The notes under the pieces are model-generated. The model ran no database searches and was not told the origin of the DNA. It saw only the letters and a program-made list of their open reading frames with translations. Below are positions 1 to 7,001 of a DNA stretch of 12,515 nucleotides, piece after piece. A program made the position numbers and the translations under genes. Origin of the DNA: an uncultured Candidatus Melainabacteria bacterium (GTDB lineage: Bacteria > Cyanobacteriota > Vampirovibrionia > Gastranaerophilales > Gastranaerophilaceae). The first letter of the stretch is position 1; each line of letters opens with the position of its first letter. Location of the stretch: assembly GCA_946186335.1 (NCBI GenBank), contig CAMHMW010000042.1, positions 1 through 12,515 of the forward strand, read 5' to 3'.

Positions 1-2
1 AC

Positions 3-116
3 TTTAATATGCAAGATTTAAAAAAATCATACGAGTACGCAGTTAAGGCACAAAGCATAAAAGATGACCCCTCTCTTACCGAACTCCTCAACGAAATACA
101 AAAAATGGCAAGATAA
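3..116 (+). CDS. C-terminal end of an unidentified protein (partial)
   Basis: An open frame enters from the left edge and runs 37 codons to a TAA at 114-116. The visible tail is polar and looks helical (it includes YEYAVKAQSIKDD and ends LLNEIQKMAR). This resembles the last helices of a TPR-like or other alpha-helical protein, but the fragment is too short to name. The other two plus-strand frames hit stops within about the first 20 bases, which supports this frame. It converges on the minus-strand gene at 141, with only 24 bases between the stop codons and no clear terminator hairpin there. Confidence 0.55.
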   Translation, partial: FNMQDLKKSYEYAVKAQSIKDDPSLTELLNEIQKMAR

Positions 117-140
117 TTTTAATAATATCCACTGAACTTT

Positions 141-1409
141 TTACCAGACATTAACATTTTTTCTGGAAATTACAACAGCATTTGATAAAGCAATTCCGCC
201 CGGCTGAGGAGGACGGTTTACTATTTGTCCGTTCACATACATAACGGTAGAACCGCCGCCGTCAAGGTTTATCGCATTGATACATCCCAAAGATTTCATA
301 AAGTATGCCAATTCTCCCAGCGTCATTCCGACAGAACTGCCCTCTCTGCCATCAACCGTAATCAAAATTAAATCATTATCCCTCGTGTAGCCGATAGCCG
401 TTCTGGGATTACGTCCGCCTATTGAATTTAATCTCTGAGCGGAGGTATCAACAAAAACCTCTCCGTTTTTGACAAGATACGGACCTCCGCTTATGATGTG
501 CTTGACATTTTCCCACTTCGGATTTGTTGACATTTCAATTTCAACATTTTCCGCCCCGAACAATTTACCTAACTTATCTTTCGGACCTACTAATACCATT
601 CCGTTTTCCGGAATAAAAAGAGGATTGGCGGAGGCTTTTACGATTTTGTTTCCAACTATTTGTAATTGGACACCGTACTGAGGTGATGCAGGCGCATAGC
701 TCCCCCAATCCCGAGTGTATGCTAAAATATATGAGGATAGCATTCTAGGCTGATTTATATTGTCTATTTTAATTGTATGACCGTTACCGGTAATTTTTGC
801 ATCTAACTGAACTCTTCCGACATCGTAACCGTCTTCAAAAATACCGAGGGCAACTCTGTCATATATCGGACCCGTGTAAAGTTTTCCGTCTATCATAAGA
901 GTTCCGAGAGGTACACCCGTCTGAGGTTTAAAAAATCCGCCGTTTATTGCAACAATGGAATTTGTATTATTTGCAATTGTTCTTAACGTTCTGCGGTTAT
1001 TAAGAGTAGATGCAGCGGTTGCAGGTTTTACCTCGTAGTCAAATGCAACTTTTTGATTAATTTCAACAATGTTGATTTTTACAGGATGCCCGTTATAATA
1101 TCTTACCGTTTTAACATGTTTAACCCCGTCTGCAACATTATTCACCTGCATATTACGATATTTATTGCTTATCCGCTGTTCAAATCTTTCCTTTCTTAAT
1201 TCCGGACTGACTTCATCTTTTATGCTGTTTCGAATTTCAAACAGTGTCGGCGCCGAAATTGTTGTATTTGCAATCAAATCATTTGCCATTATAGGAGATT
1301 GAGAAAGCGAATGCCCCAACACTAAACTAACAAAGAGAAAACCAACAATAAGAACTTCGCAAGTTCTGTCAATAAAGTAAAATTGTCGTTTTTCAAGAAG
1401 TGTATCCAT
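141..1409 (-). CDS. Membrane-anchored phosphodiester glycosidase (NAGPA-domain) family protein
   Basis: The 422-residue protein has a short N-terminal cytoplasmic stretch, then one hydrophobic segment at about residues 18-35 (VLIVGFLFVSLVLG). This is either a signal anchor or an uncleaved signal peptide, so the rest should lie outside the cytoplasmic membrane. The C-terminal two thirds carries hallmarks of the phosphodiester glycosidase family, named after mammalian NAGPA: AINGGFF at 154-160, ISGGPYLVKNGEV from 306, RNPRTAIG around 333-340, TVDGREG at 351-357 and NLDGGGSTVM at 381-390. Family members hydrolyse sugar phosphodiesters, and bacterial ones are often linked to exopolysaccharide or cell envelope metabolism. 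The substrate here cannot be read from the sequence. The ATG at 1407-1409 is preceded by GGTGAT at a suitable distance. It has its own promoter at 1520-1548 and is transcribed away from purA, so it is probably monocistronic. Family is confident, exact role unknown. Confidence 0.85.
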   Translation of the reverse strand: MDTLLEKRQFYFIDRTCEVLIVGFLFVSLVLGHSLSQSPIMANDLIANTTISAPTLFEIRNSIKDEVSPELRKERFEQRISNKYRNMQVNNVADGVKHVKTVRYYNGHPVKINIVEINQKVAFDYEVKPATAASTLNNRRTLRTIANNTNSIVAINGGFFKPQTGVPLGTLMIDGKLYTGPIYDRVALGIFEDGYDVGRVQLDAKITGNGHTIKIDNINQPRMLSSYILAYTRDWGSYAPASPQYGVQLQIVGNKIVKASANPLFIPENGMVLVGPKDKLGKLFGAENVEIEMSTNPKWENVKHIISGGPYLVKNGEVFVDTSAQRLNSIGGRNPRTAIGYTRDNDLILITVDGREGSSVGMTLGELAYFMKSLGCINAINLDGGGSTVMYVNGQIVNRPPQPGGIALSNAVVISRKNVNVW

Positions 1410-1420
1410 AGCAAATCACC

Positions 1421-1448
1421 AAAAGGTTAAGTAACTCGGATACCTTTT
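1421..1448 (-). promoter_or_regulatory. Inverted repeat in the leader of the NAGPA-type gene, next to its RBS
   Basis: Seven-base perfect arms, AAAAGGT (1421-1427) and ACCTTTT (1442-1448), are separated by 14 bases. In the minus-strand transcript the stem would lie just upstream of the GGTGAT ribosome binding site and could affect translation. The arms are short and AT-rich with a large loop, so stability is modest and function is uncertain. Confidence 0.25.
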
Positions 1449-1519
1449 TGTTTTTAGAGTGGGGTGGGGAATAACACTCATCAGAGTCTTATAAGGGCTA
1501 ATAAGTTGCTCCTACTATA

Positions 1520-1548
1520 ATTGTAACACATTTTAACATGACTCTCAA
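1520..1548 (-). promoter_or_regulatory. Sigma-70-type promoter for the NAGPA-type gene
   Basis: Read on the minus strand, a -35 box TTGAGA (1543-1548, 5 of 6 to consensus) is followed by a 17-base spacer and a -10 box TACAAT (1520-1525, 5 of 6). TGT directly before the -10 adds an extended -10 element. Predicted transcription starts near 1513, giving a leader of about 104 nt before the ATG at 1409. Confidence 0.6.
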
Positions 1549-1588
1549 GTGTTCGCAACCCTTGTACTACAATATTTTTACAAAACTA

Positions 1589-1611
1589 AATAGTGGTAAT
1601 TATACACTATT
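1589..1611. promoter_or_regulatory. 23-base inverted repeat, possible operator upstream of purA
   Basis: AATAGTG (1589-1595) and CACTATT (1605-1611) form perfect 7-base arms around a 9-base centre. The element lies about 125 bases upstream of the purA start and about 40 bases behind the minus-strand -35 box. The size and symmetry suit binding by a dimeric helix-turn-helix repressor. It does not match the purine-repressor box I would expect, and no regulator gene lies nearby. Confidence 0.35.
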
Positions 1612-1734
1612 AAAGGGTTTTATTGGTGTAAGACATACAATTTATAAATATAGCACAGATTTCTGAGAAACTATATAAAATTACCCCTGTTTGTGATAAA
1701 ATTAATCGGTAAAGATTACAGAAGGGATATAAAT

Positions 1735-3024
1735 ATGACAAACAGAGTAGTTGTTGGCGCTCAGTGGGGAGACGAAGGGAAAGCAAAAATTACCGATTTA
1801 CTTGCGGAAAATGCCGATTTAATAATCAGATATCAGGGCGGCTGCAACGCAGGGCATACTGTCGTTGCACATAACAAAACTTTCAAATTTCACCTCATTC
1901 CCTCAGGAATATTATATAAGGGAAAAACCTGTTTTATAGGTAACGGAACTGTTGTTCTGCCGGAGTATTTTCAACAGGAAATTGAGGGGTTAAAAAAAGA
2001 AAACATTGATATATCAGGTTTGAAAGTCAGCCCGCTTGCCTCAATTACCATGCCCTGGCACACCGAAGTTGACGGATACAGTGAGGACAATGCGACAAAA
2101 GGTAAAATCGGGACAACAAAGAAAGGAATAGGTCCGACATACACAGATAAGATGCAGAGAATCGGACTTAAAATCGGGGATCTTTATTCTCCGGAGGCTT
2201 TATCCGAAAAACTTGACGTCATTTTACCCGTTAAAAACAAACAACTAAAAGAACTGTATAACCTGAAAACATACACCAAAGAAGAAGTTTTGGATTTGTG
2301 CAAAAAATATGCAGAAATTTTCAGACCATTTGTTTGCCACGAATGGCAAGACATGTTAAGAGATGCCAAAAGAGAAAACAAAACCATTTTATTTGAGGGC
2401 GCACAAGGGGTTATGCTTGACGTTGATTTTGGTACATATCCGTTTGTAACAAGTTCAAATCCCGTCGGCGGAGGCGCATGCACCGGTTCAGGTTACGGAC
2501 CGAAAGTCATTGATGAAGTTATCGGGGTAGCAAAAGCCTATGTAACAAGAGTCGGTGAAGGTCCATTTGTAACGGAATTAACTGATGAAACAGGCAAAAA
2601 AATTCAGGATATTGGACACGAATTTGGGGTTACAACAGGACGTCCGAGAAGATGCGGATGGTTTGATGCCGTTACAATGAAATATTCCTGTCTTGTCGGC
2701 GGTTTAACATCAGTTGCTCTCACAAAAATTGATGTCTTTGACACTTTTGACGAAATCAAAATTTGTACGGCATACAAGGACAAAAGAAACGGAAAAACAT
2801 ACACTTCATATCCGGAAGATGTATTTATCCACAAATATTTAGAACCCGTTTACGAAACCCACAAGGGCTGGGGAGTAAATATCTCTGATATTCGCAAATA
2901 CGAAGATTTGCCTGAAAATTGCCGTAAATATATTGAAAGACTCGAGCAAATTCTTGAAACTCCTATTTCAATAATTTCCGTCGGACCGGATAGAGAACAA
3001 ACCATTTTCAGAACAAATTTGTAA
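1735..3024 (+). CDS. purA: Adenylosuccinate synthetase
   Basis: This cytoplasmic enzyme joins IMP and aspartate using GTP to make adenylosuccinate, the first committed step from IMP to AMP. From the ATG at 1735 the protein has 429 residues, the normal length for the family. Visible hallmarks include QWGDEGKAK (residues 10-18) with catalytic Asp13, GGCNAGH ending in catalytic His41, TTKKGIGPTYTDK, EGAQGVMLDVDFGTYPFVT, TTGRPRRCGWFD from residue 300 with the substrate and GTP-side arginines 303 and 305, LTKIDVFD, and a C-terminal VGPDREQTI. The 1735 start is preferred over an in-frame GTG at 1693 because AGAAGGGA (1720-1727) sits 7 bases upstream and it aligns with the family N-terminus. The upstream GTG lies in promoter-like sequence. 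The P-loop has Ala17 where GDEGKGK is usual. The M16 gene follows on the same strand after 64 bases and may be cotranscribed. Confidence 0.97.
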   Translation: MTNRVVVGAQWGDEGKAKITDLLAENADLIIRYQGGCNAGHTVVAHNKTFKFHLIPSGILYKGKTCFIGNGTVVLPEYFQQEIEGLKKENIDISGLKVSPLASITMPWHTEVDGYSEDNATKGKIGTTKKGIGPTYTDKMQRIGLKIGDLYSPEALSEKLDVILPVKNKQLKELYNLKTYTKEEVLDLCKKYAEIFRPFVCHEWQDMLRDAKRENKTILFEGAQGVMLDVDFGTYPFVTSSNPVGGGACTGSGYGPKVIDEVIGVAKAYVTRVGEGPFVTELTDETGKKIQDIGHEFGVTTGRPRRCGWFDAVTMKYSCLVGGLTSVALTKIDVFDTFDEIKICTAYKDKRNGKTYTSYPEDVFIHKYLEPVYETHKGWGVNISDIRKYEDLPENCRKYIERLEQILETPISIISVGPDREQTIFRTNL

Positions 3025-3060
3025 TAATTTGTTAAAATTTTAGCAATAAAAATTGCCGAT

Positions 3061-3078
3061 ATGTTTTTTATAAAACAT
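3061..3078 (+). other. Small AT-rich hairpin between purA and the M16 gene
   Basis: ATGTTTT and AAAACAT form a perfect 7-base stem with a 4-base TTAT loop, directly before the AGGTAG ribosome binding site (3079-3084) of the M16 gene. A second weak stem, GCAAT/ATTGC, lies at 3043-3056. Neither has a GC-rich stem followed by a T-run, so they are poor intrinsic terminators. They may be mRNA processing or translational elements, or chance in AT-rich DNA. Confidence 0.25.
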
Positions 3079-3088
3079 AGGTAGTTTT

Positions 3089-5164
3089 ATGAGAATTAAT
3101 TTAGGTAATATTTCGAACGTAAATTATTATAAGAACAAACCGAGTTTTTGTTCTAATCCGTCGGCAGAGCAGGAACACCCTCAGGTTAACGAGTTATCGG
3201 CGCAGACACCGGATTATAATGTCAGAGTGCCGATTTCATACACCTATGTTGAGGACATCAAACTCAACGATGAATTAACTGCAAAATGCTACAAACTGGC
3301 AAACGGTCAAAAAGTTGTCATAGTTCCAAAAGAAGGCTCAACGGTTGTAAAGACTTATGTAAATACGGGGTCTTTTAATGAACCTGACAAATTAAGAGGA
3401 ATTAGCCATTACATAGAACACAATCTGTTTAACGGCTCTGAAGATTTGGGCGATAAAGTATTTTTTGACGAAGTAAACAAAATGGGCGGCTACACAAACG
3501 CAAGCACATCATTTGCAAATACAAATTATTTCATAAAATCACACCTGCTTGAAGATGATGATTTGGAAAACAAAATTCAGCTTCATGCGGGAATGCTTAC
3601 CTCTCCAAAATTTTTGATTGACAAACTTGAAAAAGAAAAGAAAATCGTAAATTCAGAAATAAATATGTGCGTTTCTGAAAACGAAAATATCGGATTTACA
3701 CAAACCCTTAAAAACCTGTTTAACATAAATTCAACATCACTTGACCTTGTCGCAGGCAGTACGGATAATATAACAAATTTAACAAGAGATGATGTTGTTA
3801 ATTATTTTAACAACAATTACTATCCCGCAAACATGACAACCGTTATAACAGGAGAAGTTGACCCTGACGAAACAATGAAACTTGTTTCAAAATACTTTAA
3901 TTCCAACAAAACACCTAAGGGTCAAAGATTATTTGAAAAAATGACACCAACAGAAAAACCTGTCAGACAGGATTTAATATCTCAAAAATCTGACAGCGCT
4001 GCCGCAAATATATTCATAGGTTTTGTCGGACCGGAAAACAACAACTCAAAAGACCATATTCTTATAAAAGCCCTGACATTTTTGGCAGGAGCGCTTTATA
4101 ACTCAAGATTTGCAGAAACAGAAAGAAAGTACGGAACAGGTATAAGTATCGGACCGGAGCGGCTGAGTTCAAATCCTGACGAAAAATCTATGCTTTTAAT
4201 AGAATCAACTGTTGCGGAAGACAAAGCAGAACAGATGATAAAGGATATTTACGGCATTATTGATAATTTATCTAAAAATCCGCCGACAGATGAAGAAATG
4301 ACTGCTCTTAAAAACAGGCTTAAGAAAAGTTTTGATTTGATGTATGAAGATTCTGAATCACTTAACAACGCTATCGGAGGAGCATTATTAGATGATTCTG
4401 TTGACTATATAAAAGATTACGAAAAGATAGTTAATGAAATGACCCCCGAGGATATTCAAAACATTGCGAAAAAGTATCTTGATTTGAATAAAGCAGCATT
4501 GACAGTTGTTCATCCCAACGGAACAACTGCGGATGACATAAACAAAAAATATAAACTTGTTTCAGACATTTCATTTACGGGTGCAAACAAAAAACTTCCC
4601 GTAAATATTGATAATATTAAAACATACAGAACCGCAAACAATTATGAGGTTGTATTTAATAATGCTCCGACAAATACAATACAATATAAATTTACAATAG
4701 AAGAAAAAACCTGGACTCCCAAGAAAGCGGCAATAGCGGATGTTCTGTCAGATATGCTTGATAATGCAGGTACAACTGAACACTCCGTACAGAATTTGGC
4801 AAAAGATGCCGATATTAACGGAATAAAATGTGCTCTGTATGCACAAGATTACGGATTACAACTGAGGGCTGATTTCCCTGCCGATAATACGGAAAAAGCT
4901 CTTGGTATGTTTAAGGAAAGAATATTAAGTCCTAATTTTAACGAAAAAGAATTACAAGACGCTATCCAAAGACTTAAAGATGTCTATTCCGGTGCAGAAA
5001 CAACCCCCTATGATAAATTTAACGCAAAAATGTTTGAAAAAACGCCGTTTGCTTTTACAACAAAAGAACTCCTTGCAAGTTTAGACGAAATAACTCTTGA
5101 TGAGGTAAAAGGATTTTATATTGAAATCTTTGCAAAAGGTCAGGGTGGTAACAGGCGCTTTTGA
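3089..5164 (+). CDS. M16 family zinc metallopeptidase, N-terminal part (frameshifted)
   Basis: This is the first 691 residues of an insulinase/processing-peptidase-like enzyme. The inverted zinc motif HYIEH (residues 107-111) supplies two His ligands and the catalytic Glu. The third ligand is probably Glu190 in KIVNSEINM. GGYTNASTS (133-141) and NYYPANMTTVITGEVD match the conserved core and the first M16 C-terminal-type subdomain, and the second inactive half begins near residue 500. There is no signal peptide; the first 45 residues are polar, so a cytoplasmic location is likely unless export is atypical. The ATG at 3089 has AGGTAG just upstream. The frame changes after Gln685, adding only six stray residues (GGNRRF) before TGA. 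Removing one G from the GGG at 5143-5145 restores a 935-residue protein, typical of two-domain M16 enzymes. The substrate is unknown. Confidence 0.85.
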   Translation: MRINLGNISNVNYYKNKPSFCSNPSAEQEHPQVNELSAQTPDYNVRVPISYTYVEDIKLNDELTAKCYKLANGQKVVIVPKEGSTVVKTYVNTGSFNEPDKLRGISHYIEHNLFNGSEDLGDKVFFDEVNKMGGYTNASTSFANTNYFIKSHLLEDDDLENKIQLHAGMLTSPKFLIDKLEKEKKIVNSEINMCVSENENIGFTQTLKNLFNINSTSLDLVAGSTDNITNLTRDDVVNYFNNNYYPANMTTVITGEVDPDETMKLVSKYFNSNKTPKGQRLFEKMTPTEKPVRQDLISQKSDSAAANIFIGFVGPENNNSKDHILIKALTFLAGALYNSRFAETERKYGTGISIGPERLSSNPDEKSMLLIESTVAEDKAEQMIKDIYGIIDNLSKNPPTDEEMTALKNRLKKSFDLMYEDSESLNNAIGGALLDDSVDYIKDYEKIVNEMTPEDIQNIAKKYLDLNKAALTVVHPNGTTADDINKKYKLVSDISFTGANKKLPVNIDNIKTYRTANNYEVVFNNAPTNTIQYKFTIEEKTWTPKKAAIADVLSDMLDNAGTTEHSVQNLAKDADINGIKCALYAQDYGLQLRADFPADNTEKALGMFKERILSPNFNEKELQDAIQRLKDVYSGAETTPYDKFNAKMFEKTPFAFTTKELLASLDEITLDEVKGFYIEIFAKGQGGNRRF

Positions 5165-5897
5165 CAAGAATCCCGAACTAAAAGAACAAATTTTTAACTC
5201 AATAAATTCTTATCCGAAAGTTAATAAATGGAACAAAGATTTAGAAAAAACATACGCTCCGATTGAGAAATCAGAAGTTTACACTGACGTACACCTAAAA
5301 AATCAGGCAGATATTATAGAAGGCTTCCGCTATAAACAAAACGGAAACATTAAAGATAATGCCGCAGTCGCACTTCTAAACATAATTCTCGGAACAGGAT
5401 CCTCATCCAGATTATTCTCAGACCTCAGAGAGACACGCCACCTTGCATACTCCGTACATTCGGGTTACAGCACGCATGATGATATGGGCGTTTTCGAATT
5501 AACAATCGGAACAACCACAGAAAACCAAGAAACAGGCGAAAAGACTTTTGATAACGTACAAAAAGCAATAGACGGATTTAACGAAAATATCAAAAAAATT
5601 ACCACCGGAAAAGTTACCCCCGAAGAACTGGAATCCGCAAAGAAAACAATGAAAACAAAATTGCTGGATACTCTTGAAACAAATTCTTCAAGAAATTCTG
5701 TAATCAATACCGTATCCGCTACCCCGTACGGAATAGATTACGCAAACAAATACTATGAAATAATTGATTCAATTACGGCTGACGATATTTATAATACGGC
5801 AAACCATATTTTTAATTCAAAGCCGATATACTCAATAACTGCGACAAAAGACACCTTAGAAGCAAATAAAGAATACCTTGAAAGTCTTACGAAATAA
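5121..5897 (+). CDS. M16 family metallopeptidase, C-terminal part (frameshift continuation)
   Basis: This reading frame continues the M16 protein after the shift near 5143-5145; true continuation begins about 5145 with VVTGAFDKNPELK. It contains the conserved second-half M16 signature GTGSSSRLFSDLRETRHLAY followed by SVHSGYSTHDDMGVFE. In family members this region packs against the active half and helps close the chamber over the substrate. It lacks its own HxxEH motif, as expected for the non-catalytic half. The nominal start at 5121 is a TTG inside the upstream frame with no good ribosome binding site, so independent translation is unlikely. The stop at 5895-5897 directly abuts the murG stop on the other strand. 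Confidence 0.8.
   Translation: MKSLQKVRVVTGAFDKNPELKEQIFNSINSYPKVNKWNKDLEKTYAPIEKSEVYTDVHLKNQADIIEGFRYKQNGNIKDNAAVALLNIILGTGSSSRLFSDLRETRHLAYSVHSGYSTHDDMGVFELTIGTTTENQETGEKTFDNVQKAIDGFNENIKKITTGKVTPEELESAKKTMKTKLLDTLETNSSRNSVINTVSATPYGIDYANKYYEIIDSITADDIYNTANHIFNSKPIYSITATKDTLEANKEYLESLTK
5143..5145 (+). other. Probable single-base frameshift (GGG run) in the M16 gene
   Basis: Upstream of this point the frame reads FAKGQ; one base later the other frame reads VVTGAFDKNPEL, which is the expected continuation. An extra G in the short G-run is the simplest explanation. No classical slippery heptamer or downstream pseudoknot is apparent. This is either an assembly or sequencing error or a real inactivating mutation. 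Confidence 0.75.
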
Positions 5898-7001
5898 TTA
5901 TATGCTGAAAATCTGTCTTGCAATTTTCTGAACGCCGTCATACTTTGCGAGTTTTTTGGCATTAGACTTAATTTCATTAAGTTTTTGCGGATTTTCAATA
6001 AGTGATTTTATCATTTTTAGGAGTTTTTCCGAATTTGTATCACCATCTTCAAGATACAATCCCGCGCCATTTTCTTCTATAAATTTGGCATTTTTTCTTT
6101 GGTGATCTGCTGCCGCATAAGGATACGGGATAAAAATTGTAGCAACTTCACTCGCACAAAGTTCCGATATACTCAAAGAGCCTGCTCTTGAAACCGCTAT
6201 ATCCGATGATTTTAAAACATCAACCATATTGTCAAAATACGGACGAATAATTAAATTTTCATCATTTTCATATTCAGGATACACATTTTGGAGTTGTTTA
6301 CATGCATCATTATAATTTTTCTTCCCGGTCTGAAAAATTATCTGAATATTATAATCTTTTGACAAAGTTTTTATAATAGGAATGAAAGCCTGATTTATTG
6401 AAACAGCACCCTGTGAACCACCCATAACACAAAGAGTTAACCGTTCATCCAGACCCATCCTGTTTTTTGCTTCTTCTTTCGTCAATGTTTCAAATTCATT
6501 TCTTATCGGATTTCCGTTAACAAAAATTTTATCATTTTTCAACATACTCTTAGCCGCCTCAAAAGCTACTGAAACGCTTTCAGCATAAGGGGCTAATTTC
6601 CGTGTTACAAGTCCGGGTTTTGCATCACAATCGTGCATAATAAACGGGACTTTCATCGCCATTGCTGCAAGCATAACTGGTGCCGAAACATATCCGCCAG
6701 TTCCAAAAATAACATTAGGATTGTATTTTTTAATATATGAACAACACCAAAGCCACGCAAGTAACAGTTTAAAAGCCCAACTTATCAATTCTAAACCAAA
6801 TTTTCTGGGCATGCCTGATGATTCAACAGAAAGAAACACATAGCCCTTATTTCTGACTATTTGAGCCTCCATGTTTTTAGGATTACCTAAATAAAAAATT
6901 AGCGAATTTTCATCTTTCAGAAGTTCATCCGCAACTGCAACGGCAGGGTATATATGCCCGCCTGTACCACCACCTGTTATAAAATATACTCGTTTAGACA
7001 T
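5898..7001 (-). CDS. murG: UDP-N-acetylglucosamine:lipid I N-acetylglucosaminyltransferase
   Basis: MurG is a peripheral inner-membrane GT28 glycosyltransferase that adds GlcNAc to lipid I to make lipid II. The 367-residue length is normal. Motifs in order are GGGTGGHIYPA (10-20) in the acceptor half, FGTGGYVSAP (99-108), HDCDAKPG (123-130), NGNPIR (162-167), MGGSQGA (193-199), TGKKNY, SRAGSLSISE (271-280) and PYPYAAADHQRKNA (292-305), the last two at the UDP-GlcNAc site. The hydrophobic stretch around 76-88 fits a membrane-facing patch. The ATG at 6999-7001 overlaps the ftsW stop by 8 bases, with GGAGG 12 bases upstream inside ftsW, suggesting translational coupling. It is the last gene of the five-gene cluster and converges on the M16 gene with no spacer. 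Confidence 0.97.
   Translation of the reverse strand: MSKRVYFITGGGTGGHIYPAVAVADELLKDENSLIFYLGNPKNMEAQIVRNKGYVFLSVESSGMPRKFGLELISWAFKLLLAWLWCCSYIKKYNPNVIFGTGGYVSAPVMLAAMAMKVPFIMHDCDAKPGLVTRKLAPYAESVSVAFEAAKSMLKNDKIFVNGNPIRNEFETLTKEEAKNRMGLDERLTLCVMGGSQGAVSINQAFIPIIKTLSKDYNIQIIFQTGKKNYNDACKQLQNVYPEYENDENLIIRPYFDNMVDVLKSSDIAVSRAGSLSISELCASEVATIFIPYPYAAADHQRKNAKFIEENGAGLYLEDGDTNSEKLLKMIKSLIENPQKLNEIKSNAKKLAKYDGVQKIARQIFSI

Larger units (their letters stand above)
1410..1734. other. Divergent intergenic region between the NAGPA-type gene and purA
   Basis: This 325-base, strongly AT-rich stretch has no credible gene. It holds a minus-strand promoter (1520-1548), a hairpin-capable element next to the minus-strand ribosome binding site (1421-1448) and an inverted repeat (1589-1611). 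The purA ribosome binding site AGAAGGGA lies at 1720-1727. Several TATAAA or GATAAA-like boxes lie at 1674-1700 and could serve purA, including an extended -10-like TGTGATAAA at 1692-1700. None has a good -35 partner, so the purA promoter is not pinned down. Confidence 0.6.

Noticed and set aside
1488..1505. CTTATAAG palindrome and CTTAT/ATAAG repeat in the NAGPA-type gene leader
   Set aside because: Short AT-rich palindromes are common by chance in this composition, and nothing ties this one to a known site.
1693..1734. In-frame GTG start adding 14 residues to PurA
   Set aside because: It falls in promoter-like sequence without a ribosome binding site. The ATG at 1735 has a good one and matches the family N-terminus and catalytic residue numbering.
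2184..2834. Minus-strand open frames opposite purA
   Set aside because: They mirror conserved PurA coding sequence, with no ribosome binding site or recognisable product.
3043..3078. Rho-independent terminator after purA
   Set aside because: Both stems are short and AT-rich and lack an adjacent T-run, so termination here is not supported.
5121..5164. Programmed ribosomal frameshift in the M16 gene
   Set aside because: No recognised slippery heptamer, internal Shine-Dalgarno-like stimulator at the right distance or downstream structure was visible. An extra G in a run is simpler.
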